A model generated the notes under the pieces. It was given only the letters and a program-made list of their open reading frames with translations, had not been told where the DNA came from and ran no database searches. Positions 22,347 through 34,180 of a stretch of DNA of 64,000 nucleotides are shown here, piece after piece. The stretch comes from Beverwykella pulmonaria (lineage: Eukaryota; Ascomycota; Dothideomycetes; Pleosporales; Melanommataceae). Numbering within the stretch: position 1 is the stretch's first letter; every line of letters starts with the position of its first letter. The stretch is from contig BCHH01000009.1 of assembly GCA_001599595.1 (NCBI GenBank), positions 1,401,774 to 1,465,773 of the forward strand. The letters are read 5' to 3'. Position numbers and translations under genes: made by a program.

Positions 22347-23969
22347 TTAGATGAAGAGTTTGGACCCGTGATACTTAGTCTGGCTATGGTATTCACTCGA
22401 GGCAGCGAAGCTTGTGCGCTCAGGAAAGCTCTTAAAGGAAAGAGCATAGGTTGCGACAGAGTGGGCGATAAGCTGTGTACACGTCAGTATTCAAATTCTG
22501 CCACAATAGGAAATGACTGCGTACCTTGGTGTTGACCACCCAAGCGGTAACATTTAAATTCCCAATATTGTCACACAACTGGTGGTAGCACGGATCATAC
22601 CACTCTCCAGCCTTTCCACCAAACATCTTTTCTTCTTTCTTCGTCTTGATCCCTTCGGCTCCTGTCGCGATACCTCCACCCGGAATACCGTTTCGAATGA
22701 AGCCATCATAGTCCGAACGGCCGTCGAAAGGAATGAAAGTGTAGTTCAGACCCTGCTCTTTGTACCAGTCAATGTACAGGTCCCTCAATTCCTCCGAACC
22801 TTCCGGGTTAAGTGCGTTGGTTGCGTTATAGATCTGGTAGGCGAAATTCGGGCTGGCCATCATGTCGTAGTCCATGAAGAGGCGGATCTTCTTGTTCTCC
22901 TCCTCGGGGAGCGAGGCGACATAGTAATCAGATCCCAAGAGCCCTTCTTCCTCCCCAGCCCACCAGGCAAAACGGACGCAGTTGGTGACGTTGAATTTGG
23001 TGAGCTGGGTAGCGACCTCCAGCAGACTCATTGTGCCGGATCCGTCGTCGTTGATACCTGGACCTTCAGTAACACTATCACTGTGGGCACCCAGCATAAC
23101 GCAGTTCTCAGGATCTCCTGCGGTGGTCTGGGCGAGGATGTTAGCTGTTAGAATTTGATTGACCTCGGCATCAATGTAGGCAATGCCATCTACGACTTCT
23201 TTCTTCTCAAATTTCTTGAGGACGGGCGCAGCTTCCTCCCCGGAAAGCCCAAAAGTGGCGACATGAAACGGAGAAGGCGTTCCGAGCGTTCCTTGAACAG
23301 CATCATCGTTGTAGTTGTACACGATGGCAGCGACGGCACCTTTGCGCCCTGCATTCTCGCTTTTAGTGCCAAAGGGACAGACACCGCGCTTGATGAAGGC
23401 GATAGCTCCCGCGACCGAATCGGGAAAGTCGGATTCCTTGCACCCGACGTTTTCAACAAGTACCAGCTTGCCAAAAACGGGCTGCTTGTTCTTCGTTGGA
23501 GGCGTCAGTCCCATGGGAGCAGCCGACTTCGCCACAACATCTCCAATGACCAAGCGAGACTCGAAGACGTTTCCCGAAACGGCTGGGAACGACTGATTCG
23601 AGATGTCATAATAATCTCCAAGCTCAAGAATGCTCTCGTAGATGTAAGATAGGGTTCCAACGTGACCCTGCAGCAAATCAGCGAGCTGGCGACAGGTGGT
23701 CACGTGCGCAAACTTACAGCACTTCCAATCACCCTCGTTGGATGATTGTATTCATGTTCGCCCAACTTGGCAATCTCAAACATCTTCTTCGCGCGGACCA
23801 TAAGTCTGTCACCACTGATAAGGTCTTGCAGAGCCGAGGAGTTGACGAGAGGTTTCGCGTCCTTTGCCATCTGGACTGGCGTCTGACTGGACGGGGTCAG
23901 AAACGGGATCTGGAGCGCTGCAGCTCCTGCGACGGTCGCGCATAGCGCCAGGGTTGATGAGACTCCCAT
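22347..23969 (-). CDS. secreted M28 aminopeptidase with PA domain, Lap2-like
   Basis: The product is a 506-residue zinc aminopeptidase that takes N-terminal residues off peptides outside the cell. Exons on the minus strand fit 23969-23718, 23667-22525 and 22472-22347. A signal peptide is visible (STLALCATVAGAAALQ). A protease-associated domain follows, with SVAGAIAFIKRGVCPF and GTPSPFHVATFGLS. The M28 zinc ligands are in GAHSDSVTEGPG (His), INDDGSG (Asp), WWAGEEEGLLGSD (two Glu), MDYDMMASPN (Asp) and CYHQLCDN (His). Several NxT/NxS sites suggest glycosylation. Length and layout match Aspergillus leucine aminopeptidase 2. Such enzymes are usually controlled by nitrogen source, though no regulatory site was assigned here. 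Confidence 0.93.
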
Positions 23970-24164
23970 AATGATAGTATGGAGCGACGGGCGAGGTTGT
24001 GGGAGATGGAGAGATGGGAGTTAAGCGACGGCGAATCGTTTGATAATGGTTGCTATGGCGCTAAGGCCCTAGCTACCCAGCTATAGCTTATCACATTGGG
24101 TATAGCGTGGAGTTTGTATCAAAAGCACCAACGCCCGTTGTGCAACAAATTTCCCAACACCTCA

Positions 24165-25259
24165 ATGTCATCAAACATGTTTGGGTACTTTCGCTTGTTC
24201 AACCTCCCTATTGAACTCCAGCTTAGAGTGATGAGCTATGACGCAACCTTAACGTACGCACTGGTGCGGGCATGCTCGCGCGCGGAATCGGTATACCTTA
24301 CCAATTATCAATCAGTCCTACATGCTCTATATCAGTGTTGGCCACTACAGCATCAGTATCTAATCCAGACCATCCTCGCTATCCATCAAGGCCTCGTTAT
24401 CATAGATTGTGCCGACATCGCAAAGCTCTACGACACGCTTCTTGAGCCCACTCCTGAAAGCACAAGCACGCCGATCCAGTGGCCAGCATTGCAGACCCTC
24501 GAGCTGCTCCACTGGCTCTCGCTCGACCTGCGAATATTCAGCGATATTTTCGTTGAGCGAGCCTTGCATCACGTTGCGCATGTGTTTGATGCGCCAAATC
24601 TCGCTGGCGAAAGCGGATCTCCACCATCTGCGCTTAGTAACGATGAGCAATACCGGATCCACCGCGGTTTCCTCCGTCTGATGCTCTATAGTTTGGTTAC
24701 ACAATGGCACGACGATCTACGCCGGTACCGCGAATGCCCCTTTCTGTCGCAGCTTTGCGCCTGGGAGCTCGTGGAGGTCAAAATCGTCGCACAGCTTACA
24801 TGGGCATTCATACGCGGAATTGACGAGTGTACGGAAGCTGCTGTCAAAGCCTCGTACGCGCGTCATCGCTCAAAATCTTTCTTACTCAGTGCCGCGCCTG
24901 ACAGTTTTCCATTAGAGTTACAATCAAATGCGGAGTGCTATCAGCCTCGCACTCAGTGGTCAGACGCCGGGTCCGCGAATGCAGTGAGCTCTGGCGCCGA
25001 ATACATACGGGCCGTAAACCCAGCTTCGTTTGGTTATGTGAAAGTGTGGAGGCGGTTCGGATTGTTGATGTTGGACGAGAAACGAGTCTCTGGGTGGACA
25101 GATTTACCGCGGGCGCCATCGACTGGAGAGTCGATCTCCTTCTATGACTACTTCAGGACTATGGAGCCTAATAGTAGGGCTCCGGAAGTCTCTGGGCTTG
25201 TCCTGAAGTATGCGACATGTTGGGAGGAGGGGCATCGAAGTTGTGCGGCAGAGGTCTGA
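24165..25259 (+). CDS. hypothetical protein with F-box-like N-terminus
   Basis: The product is a 364-residue protein from a single exon. The start is the first ATG in frame (24165); a second, at 24177, is equally possible. Near the N-terminus FNLPIELQLRVMSYDAT is followed by LVRACSRAESVYLTNYQSVL. This resembles the F-box-like motif of fungal proteins that begin LPxEIQLxILSY. If so, it may hand substrates to an SCF ubiquitin ligase. The rest is helical and unremarkable (LELLHWLSLDLRIFSD, HRGFLRLMLYSLVTQW), and no repeat or catalytic motif is seen. Such genes are numerous and poorly conserved in Pezizomycotina. The F-box reading is an inference. Confidence 0.6.
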   Translation: MSSNMFGYFRLFNLPIELQLRVMSYDATLTYALVRACSRAESVYLTNYQSVLHALYQCWPLQHQYLIQTILAIHQGLVIIDCADIAKLYDTLLEPTPESTSTPIQWPALQTLELLHWLSLDLRIFSDIFVERALHHVAHVFDAPNLAGESGSPPSALSNDEQYRIHRGFLRLMLYSLVTQWHDDLRRYRECPFLSQLCAWELVEVKIVAQLTWAFIRGIDECTEAAVKASYARHRSKSFLLSAAPDSFPLELQSNAECYQPRTQWSDAGSANAVSSGAEYIRAVNPASFGYVKVWRRFGLLMLDEKRVSGWTDLPRAPSTGESISFYDYFRTMEPNSRAPEVSGLVLKYATCWEEGHRSCAAEV

Positions 25260-25807
25260 CTGCTCCGACTATAGCTGCGCTTGAGCAGATGGACTAGTTA
25301 TGATCAGAAACGTGTTTATTTCGGAATATTCGACGCCCGTATTGGATGGCTATTATTACATGGGAATTGCCACGTTTGTGGCTCTTCATCTGGCTGTACG
25401 TGCGTATGCAACGCAGAAGGTAAACCGAGCCCTTTAATCCCCTATACGTGCGTATTAAGGGTACCATATACAGCACAATACAGACTCTTTCCAGGTAAAT
25501 ATTACGTCCTTTGCCTGTAATTAAGGTACAGAATGCAAATAAGAAGAATAAAGGAGGGAAGCAGAAGTTCTATTGAAGAAAACAGGGTAGAATAGATAAG
25601 CGCAGTTTAAGAAGGGACTTCTACCTCTTACTTACACATTGATTCTGACAGCTATTTATTGGAGCCAAATGGTCTGCACATAATTCAATATACGCCTTAC
25701 ACCCTCCGTTAAATCCTATGTCAATACTACGTACTGATGGCTACGCTGGTCCCCGTATCAGTGACCATATCCAGCATCGAGGTATCATTACTATTATCAA
25801 TCCCCAT
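25260..25807. other. AT-rich stretch between convergent genes
   Basis: The F-box-like gene and the ABC transporter gene converge here. The sequence is AT-rich and probably holds both 3' ends. No coding signal was found. Confidence 0.5.
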
Positions 25808-28800
25808 CTACTGAGGCAGCCCCGCATTCCCCTCTTGCGTCCCATTCTGCACAAACCCCTCTTTGACCGCGCCTTCCTTGGCCTTCTCCCCCGCCTTCCT
25901 CGCCTTATCACCGTTCTTCCTCTTCAAACTAAACCCGCCAACTTTCGCAACCCTGAAAAGATAATATGTCAAGACCGCAATGAAGATATTGAAGAACACA
26001 TATGCCCAAACAATCCCCCAGTTGCGCCATCTTTCGCTCCAGAAGATATTCGAGCCAGCGAGGAACTGGTCCGAAGTCTGGATTGAGCAGTAATCGCACT
26101 GCGTCGTCGAATTCGGGTCTTGAAGGGTCCCGCCCGAGGTTGAAAGATATGGGGTAAGATACTGTCCGCAGGTTTGGCCAGAGGGAGGCGCGAAGCGCGA
26201 GACTTCTGCTGAGGAGCAGACAACTGCTCTATCATGCAGGCCCGTCGAAACGATCCCGGCAATCCAATACGTGAAGGGCGAGACGCGGTACATGAAGATC
26301 CAGAACCCTGGCAGCGCAGTAGGAGACTGCAGGACACCACAGAACATGATGCTCATGAATGTAAACAGCGTGACGATGGCGCTAGCGGTCTGGGTGTCGG
26401 GCATGGCGGCGATGGTCATTTGTGCGAAGGAGGAGGCGTAGATGAAGAGCTGGACGCAGAAAAGGAGGATCAAGCCTTGTCGGTCGCTGGTTTGGATCCC
26501 GAGGACGGGGTAGTAGAAACAGACCCAGATCAGGATGCCGGTCATGATTTGATAGGGAATCTCAACAATGACATTAGAGAGGATGAAGGCTTTCCAGGAG
26601 TAGGCTTTGCTGGGACGCTCGCGGACTTCGTAGAGGGAGCGTTGGGTTATGAAAAGGGGTTGGATCTGGTGCAGGTTAGTACGTGGAACGAATAGGGGTA
26701 ATTAAAGGAGAATCACCTGTTGAACGATTGTAGAGAAGATGGTAGTGAGCATGAAGACCGCGAACATGAAGTTTTGCATGCCAGCCAGCGAGGACGACGC
26801 GTTATAAAAAGTGAAACCAATGAACAATCCAGCGGCAACACCGAGCCCAAACTTCGCAAAGACATAACTAGGCATCCGCCAGTACTGTTGGAACACACGG
26901 TAGGTGACTTCGACGAGCTGATCACTAAAGGGCATCGCGAATTCGTTTAGTGCCCCGGCGTCATTGATCCCAGCGACCTCCTCGTGTTGCTTTTCTTGAT
27001 GGATGTTGTCAATCTCCTGTTCCACAAGCTGGCGTTGGTCGCTTTGCTTCCAGACCGTGTGCCAGTCTTGACCTTGGTCATTTGTTCCATTGTTGACAAT
27101 CTCCAGCATGTATTCGGCAGGGTTTTCCTCGTCGTCGCATTTTCGGGCTCCGCTGTTCTCAAAGTAGTCGATCAATGTGCGAGAATTCGTGCCGATTTTG
27201 CCAAAGTAAACGGTCTTCCCTCCCTTGGCGAGAAAGAGTAGGCGGTCGAACTCCTGGAACAGGATAGCGGAGGGCTGGTGGATAGTACAAAGAACGGCTT
27301 GACCTGCATCCGCGAGTTTGCGAAGGAAGGCGCAAATAGCCCATGCGCTCTGTGATGATATTAGTAAGAATGTTTATGTCCGGGGGATTTGTTAAAACCG
27401 ACTTGGCTGTCGAGACCAGAAGTAGGCTCATCAAGGAATAGAAGCAATTTGGGCTTAGCTGCAAGCTCAACACCTATCGTCAAAAGCTTCCTTTGTTCGA
27501 CATTCAGTCCCTCGCCAGGAATGCCGACGACGGCATTGGCGAAGTCGCCCATGTTCAACATCTTGATAACTTCCTCGACGTATTCTTCCTTCTCGTGCTT
27601 AGGCGTGGACTTTGGCTGACGGAGCATAGCGCTGAAGCGAAGACTTTCGCGAACGGTGGCTGTTTCGAGATGGAGATCTAAATGAGTCCAATCAGCTACC
27701 GTCAATGGAATGCGTGGGACAAACTCACCTTGCTGTTGCACATATCCAGTCTTTCGCTGGAAACTGACGTCCAAAGGCTTGCCGTTGACCAGCATGTCTC
27801 CTGTAATTACCCCCATCGTAGTTCGGCGCGCGAGAACGTCGAGCAAGGTTGTCTTCCCCGCACCACTAACTCCCATGAGTGCAGTGAGTGTTCCAGGCTT
27901 GACGTATCCGGAGACATGGTCTAATAGACGTCGTGGTTCGCCCTTAATCTCAATATCGTAGACCACATCTCTCCAAGTGAAAATATCCTTCTGGCGCTCA
28001 ACGGCACCCACATCTGTACTCTCTGATACATCGTTCGGCCTCGCCACCCCCGTTGACTCCTCATCGGATTTGGCCTCTCTGCCGGTCTGCAGCAGATGCG
28101 TCGGGACTTTGCCTCGCTGGAAGACTAGTACCTCAGCAGTGCTAGTCGTGGACGAATTGAGCTCGACTGCGATGAAGTAGAGGATCATGAAGGAGACTAG
28201 GAAGCCAAAAAGGATCCCGAGGTTGCGCCATACACGCGAGTAGTAGTACCGGTACTGCTGAGCGATGAAGGCATCTCCACTGACTGTTGCCCGACCAGCT
28301 ACTGCACCGACGACACTGCAGATCCAAGAATTGCCTTGGAGAGGAGTGTAGGCTGGGATAATGGCAGAACAAGTAAATTCACGGCTGTGGAATTCATTGG
28401 CGATCAGTATCTCAAAGGCGTAGAACAACGGGTTGATCCAACGTATCCAGCTAAACCAGGGATGCATGCTCGGGACACCGATGACAAACCCAGTGTAAAT
28501 AACAATAGCCAGCACCAATACGCCCGCCAAAGCCATGGCCTGAGAAATAGTTTTTGTGAGTGCGGCCATAGTTCTAAAGACGGAAGCCATAATGAAAGTT
28601 GAAATATAGGTGACGAGGAAGTAGAGGAAGAATTGGGCAGGCTCTCGACGCAGACCTGCCATAAAGTACAGGATGAGGTTGAACGCTGTTGCTTGTACAA
28701 ATTTGACAGGTAGGTCAGAAACGATGCCAGCTATGGCTTCTGTTGAGGGATGGTAGAAGGCGTAAGATGCGTGTTTCTCGACGATTGGACGTTGATCGTA

Positions 28801-30748
28801 TAAGTTGTTGATCTCGGAGATGGCGGTGAGAGCATTGAAAAGGATGGCCATGAATAAAGCTGACCCCTTAGCAAAGAATCCAACAGTCGCGTCCGGGGTT
28901 CCAAAGAAGACCGAGCCAACAATAAGAGCTAAGACGATATTGAGAATGAACTGTGATGCCGTTGCTGAGATGTTACCCCAAATGCGTTGGTAAGCCCTTT
29001 TTACGTTCAACTTCACTTGCATGGGCATGCTGATGAGGAAAGGCGATTTAGGGCGGACATGCTTTGCCTGACGGAAGTTCTTCTGCTCGCGAAGCGTTGT
29101 AAGTTCTTCGCCGTGCTTGTCAATCGGGAACTCTTTCTCATATTGTTCGATCTCAGCTTGGAGTTCTCTGTATTCTGGAGACTCACGCCAGTATCTTTCA
29201 AAGTCATCGGGCGTTCGAGGAACTTTGTTCTCCATGCCTTCTCTTGGCTTCCGCTCCTGGGGATTGGTCACGGAGGTCAAAAAGTCGCCAGTCGTTTGGC
29301 GTTGAGGGCAGAACCAGCCTTGCCGCTCAAAGAACGATTTGGCGCCGTCAGCGGGGCCGAAATAGATTTGTCGGCCTTCGTACAAGACAACAGTCTTGTC
29401 AAAGATGTCGTAGATTGTCTGGCTGGCCTGATAAATCGCAACAGCGCCGGCGCTGGCTCCGAAGTCCGAGGCTACCCTCAAAGTGTTCACGAACTTGAAT
29501 GCAGTTGCTGCACATATGTTATTAGTGTGTGCTAATAGACAGCAGTATGGATGTAATCTACCTGAGTCGAGTCCCCGTGTGCTGTTATCCCATGCGGCGA
29601 AAGGGGAGCCGGCAAGCATCATTTCGGCGATACTGACTCTTTTCCGCTCACCACCTTAGTTTTACGTCAGTTGCAATTTACTAACTTAAAAGCTGGTACC
29701 ACTTACCGGAAACTCCCCGGACGAAGTCATTGCCAACTTTGGTGTTGTGCGTGTGGGCAAGGCCAACGACGGCCATGACAACCTGGGCCATGAATTTGGC
29801 GAACTCTGTACGAGTCAGATCTTGGATCCGATTTGATGGTGTTCGAGTAGCTGCTGCAAATTCCAACGTCTGGCCCACTGTTAGATGGGGAAAGTGCTTG
29901 TCAACCTGCGAACCGGATTAGCATCGCTAAACCATGATTGTCGAGCTGCTAAAATTCACCTCCTGATTGTATATTGCTTCTCCCTTAAACTCCTTCATCA
30001 TTTTTTGTTGGGGGATGCCGTTATAATGAATCAGGGAGTTCTTATCCAGCTCCAATCCATGCAGTTCACCGCACATGGTTTTCAGAAGAGTGCTGCATCC
30101 AGAACCTGGTCGCCCAAGCACGATTAGGAGCTCTCCAGGTTTGACCAGGCCATCGAAATTGCGGAGAATCTGCCTGCGATCTTTCTTTCCAAAGCTGAAC
30201 CATTCGCCTATTCTCAATGGTGCGAGACAAAAGTCCAAGACCGTTTTCTGGACCTGCAAAGCTGCACCGGACCCAAACACGTTGAGGTTCTTGTAAACCA
30301 CGCCAACCTTCTTTATTGGAATGCCCTCCTCTTCTAGCAAGTGCCTGAACAGTTTCAGGAACTTTGTGAGATCGAAAGACGGACTTTGAGGATCCACAGA
30401 GGGATCATCAACTGAAACGAGGGCGGATTTTTGTTGCGAGAGTGCGCGATGGAGATCACTTCTTTCTCCACCTTCGAGGGTCGCTTGTGTATGCCGCCGT
30501 TCGAGAGTAACTGGATTCCCTCCATACCCGTCATATTCATCTGATGTCCCGGCAGTATTTCGTCGTGTGCTGTTCCCAATTGGCATGAAGCGAGTGGATG
30601 AAACATTACTCGATGGACGCGATGATCCTACCTTTTCGTAAGAGGCGGGGTTTCTATCGAGATTAAAGAGATGCCCATCTAGAACATATGTTTCACGACC
30701 TGAGGACGTCCGAATGATTCCAGCACCATCTTGACTCGTATCACACAT
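25808..30748 (-). CDS. PDR-type ABC transporter, full-size ABCG
   Basis: The product is a 1541-residue multidrug pump with the layout (NBD-TMD)x2. Seven exons on the minus strand fit 30748-29960, 29905-29707, 29654-29562, 29507-27729, 27677-27403, 27349-26717 and 26665-25808. All introns are 51-54 nt. The first Walker A is [12 protein letters not shown] (Cys218 in place of Lys), with [10 protein letters not shown] and [13 protein letters not shown]. The second NBD has the canonical Walker [13 protein letters not shown] and Walker [15 protein letters not shown], but a changed signature [12 protein letters not shown]. This asymmetry is the family rule in fungal PDR pumps. The second extracellular loop carries paired Cys residues (QTCGQYL, QCDYCS). 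It should export xenobiotics at the plasma membrane, driven by ATP, and can underlie azole or phytoalexin tolerance. Confidence 0.95.
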
Positions 30749-32466
30749 TATGATGAGCGAAGCAATATGAGAATTGGAAGAAGTTGGTGTTCAATATGAG
30801 TTAGTGTTTTGATAGAGTTGTGAGGTCGTTATTTATGCATTCCAAGAATAGAGGGTGGTGTGATGCTGTCACCAGTGGGGTTTGCATCAGTTGTACCAAC
30901 GACCAAGACTTTGGACCAAGTGCCCACGCGTGGACGAGACCTAGCGGAGCGGTCGGAACGGAATGCCAAGTCCCGATACGCCTCAGAGATCGTCCAAGTT
31001 GCCTTGTTGGAGGATCTTTCTCCGGAATGAAAAACACTCCCGCTACTGACGAGGTAGTCAGTCTTGGCGGTCGATGGACAAGCTTACTGTCACCGTGGCG
31101 GCCCTACCATCATGGTAAGAGGAAGCACAATGAGCTGCTTCTCTCAGTATGGTCCTTTTTTTTTCTTTTTGCATCGACTATTTCATTATCCGATTCAGGT
31201 TGTATCGTGCGAGCTGTACTCTGCTCGCTCCATCCAGTTGCCATGACATTATTCGGCTGAATACTACTTCAAACTTCAGGAAGCTTCTCTGGATTGAGCG
31301 CAGGACTAGACAAGTCAAGCTCCACTCCTTCTCTCGGCTGTCGAAATTCAACGTTCCGGGAGAAAATTGCAAAGTTCTGCAGCGCCCGAGGAACGCGAAC
31401 AACAGGTAACACCGACCCTCCGATCGGGAGCCCGGGTCCGGCACATCCGTTAGCATACGTCACCCCCGTTTGTGGACGAAAAGGACGAAAAACGGTCCTT
31501 TTAGGACAGTGATTTTCGCCACCTGCAGGCGTCGAGGATCTTCGCGCAGGGCGGCTGTGTAGATTTACACTGACGGCGCTTGTGGATTGTGCTGAGATGC
31601 ATATGAAGCCAATTTCTATCACAAACACTGAGAACCACTGTCTCCGAAATGCGGAAGTTGATTACCCTAGAATTCGATCAAGAGTGTATGTTAGGCTAAA
31701 ATATTTCAAGAGCTGGATCGCGAACCCAAGTCTCACGATACGATGCTCGGTTCATGATGACGTCTGGGGCTAGTTGTTGAAGATCTTCCTGCCGATGATG
31801 TGCACTAGTCGCACGGACCACCGCTTATTCCTTCCACTGTCAGATATATCACTAACCTCTGTCTTGCTTCCCAAAGAATCGCCGCTTGAGCGGTGAATTG
31901 CAGCGTCCTTAGATTCTAGTAGTCCGTGTTACAATGCCTATAGTGATATTTACCTAAGGTTTGTCTATTATTTCTAGTAGTTAAGACTTTCAATATTGTG
32001 CATCAATACTGTGTTCGTTTTTCTAATAGTGTGGAGGGGTGGATAACTCAATAAGTATAAGAATGTACAAGAATGTCGAACTCCGATCAGATATCGGTTG
32101 TTATCCGAGGTTAGGATTGTCTCAATGTTGGATCGGAGACCCCTTTTAGTGTCACGTGACCAGTGGGAGCACGTGAGTGCTCACTCGCACTCTGCTCCAC
32201 TACACTGTTAGATTTGGAGTATTGATGTATTAATTACTTCCTTAGTTCCTCCAACGTTTCTTCTTTTACTTAAAGCGTTAGCTTGTCTATTACCCCTTTT
32301 TTAGTGTGTATATATTTTTAAACTTGTATTGTCTAATCACTATTATTGGTGCATGCGCACGGTAGTTAGCAAGCCAACCCACTGGTGTTCTTAATCAAAT
32401 ATGCAGGGAAAGGCTTCGGAGTTAGCTTGCATGAGCTGTCGTGTAAGATTTTCGAATTAAAGTGAG
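30749..32466. other. long gene-free stretch upstream of the ABC gene
   Basis: The first kilobase is presumably the promoter and leader of the ABC transporter. From about 31850 to 32440 the sequence becomes AT-rich and looks like old repeat DNA. It includes an imperfect hairpin at 32162-32201 preceded by the 10-bp palindrome GTCACGTGAC. No open frame here has family signatures. Confidence 0.45.
32162..32201. repeat. imperfect inverted repeat (hairpin)
   Basis: The left arm AGTGGGAGCACGTGAGTG and the right arm CACTCGCACTCTGCTCCACT pair with a few mismatches around a short centre. It may be the core of a MITE or a terminator-like structure; nothing else supports either. Confidence 0.4.
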
Positions 32467-33835
32467 CTAGCTCGCTTGAAACAGAGAAATTCCACCGTTT
32501 CGGATCATCTTCCTGATGTCGTCTACCAGCAACTCGGGCTTCTCATATGCGGCAAAGTGGCCTCCCTCTTCATGCCGCTTTTCAAAGACTACAGGCCCCA
32601 GTGTCCTACCCCACGAACTTGGTAGCACAACCACATCCCTGGGGAAATACGACAAGCCCAGTGGAATCGTATTCCATTTCATGAATGATTCCATGGTCCC
32701 ACTCGCCTGGCCACTAGCTACAGGGTTCATGATATCGTAGTAGAGGCTGATAATCGCATTGGCGCCTGCCTCGCTAAAGAGATAGATGCTGATCCAGGTG
32801 AGCACTTCGTCATCGGTCCAAGGGTACTTGTCGGTCCAATCATGGAGCTTCTCGTAGATCCAGGCAAGTAGGGCAACGGGACTATCGGCGAGTGCGAAGC
32901 CGACAGTGTGAGGCTTGGTGCTCTGGATCTGGTTGTAGCCGGAGCCCTCTTTGCGAAACCATTGAGTGCGTTCGAGTCCGGCTTTCTCAGATGCCGTGAG
33001 TCTGCCGGTGAGATACTGCAAGATCAATAGAGGAGTCCGTAACAGTGAAGGGGGTGGCGTCAGGACAAAATTCAGATGTGATGCGAGGACATGACTTGGG
33101 TACAAAACTCCTATTGCGCGAGTGATGAAGAATCCCCAGTCACCACCCTGGGTGACTAGCAACTCGAAATGTTAGAACGGAGATTGACAAAACAACATGC
33201 ATAAAGAAATACAAGGCGTTAAAAGGAACTTGTTGGCGCATACCATAATTTTTGTAACCAAGCTGTAGCATCAACTGATGACACACTTCCGCATATTGAA
33301 GAATCCCGAAGCCGGGCTTCGCCGTCCGTTGTGAGAAGCCGCAATTGGGCATGGACGGGGCGACAACGTGGAAGGTTTGCTCGTCGCTATTGCCGCTGGA
33401 ATTCAAAAGGGGCAGAATTTTGGTGACCTCAAGAAAGCTTCCGGGCCCTGATAACCTGCATCAACCAACTATAGCAATTCGCAGTTGAGTTGTAGTGTTT
33501 TACTCACAGCCATGGCAGAACAGGAGCGGAATGCTATTAAGATTCTCGCTTTTCTGATGGACAAAGTGGATCTGGAGTGAGTCCTCATGCCCGTCAACGG
33601 AAATCGTGGTGGTGAATTGTGGGAGTTTGTTCAGTTTCGCTTCCGCTTGTCGCCAGTCATACTTCTCCTGCCAATAGTTCACAAGCCGATTGAGGTCATC
33701 AAGTGGTGCGCCGTACTTCCAGTCATTGGAAAAATTTGTCTGGCCCGGAAGAGTCGCGAGGGAAAGCTTCTTTTGAAGTCTCTCGATAGCTGAATCCGGG
33801 ACAGCGATTTGGTAGGGTTTGATGGTGGAGCCCAT
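32467..33835 (-). CDS. epoxide hydrolase, alpha/beta-hydrolase fold
   Basis: The product is a 406-residue epoxide hydrolase turning epoxides into diols. Exons on the minus strand fit 33835-33508, 33447-33244 and 33155-32467. The N-terminal EHN domain starts [17 protein letters not shown]. The oxyanion motif HGWPGSF is restored by intron 1, and the nucleophile Asp lies in VTQGGDWG, restored by intron 2. The lid Tyr region and C-terminal His ([13 protein letters not shown]) complete the triad. The start at 33835 was chosen because it begins the EHN domain; the frame is open upstream to an ATG at 34030, but those residues are not conserved. A copia element lies about 200 bases upstream, so promoter function may be disturbed. 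Microsomal (juvenile-hormone-hydrolase-like) family members act in detoxification. Confidence 0.9.
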
Positions 33836-34032
33836 GAGGGAAGATGGGGCTCTGCTCTGCCGTTCAAATTGTAAGACTGTATAGAGACAGCTGTTTTCAA
33901 GGTGGAGGTACAAGTGAAGTAGTCCTACCAAGGTGTTTGTAGTGGGGTAGGGTTGTTGGTAGGAGATTCGGTCTCTAAGTTGTGCTAAACTAATTCCCGT
34001 TTCCATGTCGCACGGTGTGGCACGGGTCATTA

Positions 34033-34037
34033 ATTCC
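34033..34037. repeat. target-site duplication, left
   Basis: The 5 bases ATTCC stand directly before the left LTR and recur directly after the right LTR at 39438-39442. This is the normal footprint of an LTR element's integrase. Confidence 0.9.
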
Positions 34038-34170
34038 TGTAAGCTGGAGGGCGGAGGAAAAGAGGTGTCAAGATGTGTATTGTATGTGATGTATGTACAG
34101 CTGATATATATGTGACGGACTGATTAGTCAGTGGCATATCCACGTGACATTATGGTGTCCTCGGCTTACA
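34038..34170 (-). repeat. 3' LTR of the copia element
   Basis: The 133-bp repeat begins TGTAAGC and ends GCTTACA. It is identical by eye to 39305-39437. The element is on the minus strand, so this left copy is its 3' LTR. Confidence 0.95.
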
Positions 34171-34180
34171 CACCCCCCTC
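34171..34180 (-). other. polypurine tract
   Basis: On the minus strand the purine run GAGGGGGGTG ends directly at the 3' LTR. This is the expected position of the plus-strand primer for reverse transcription. Confidence 0.75.

Noticed and set aside
33836..34030. Extension of the epoxide hydrolase to an upstream in-frame ATG at 34030.
   Set aside because: The extra 65 residues look non-conserved, and the EHN domain starts at 33835; the region is more likely leader sequence.
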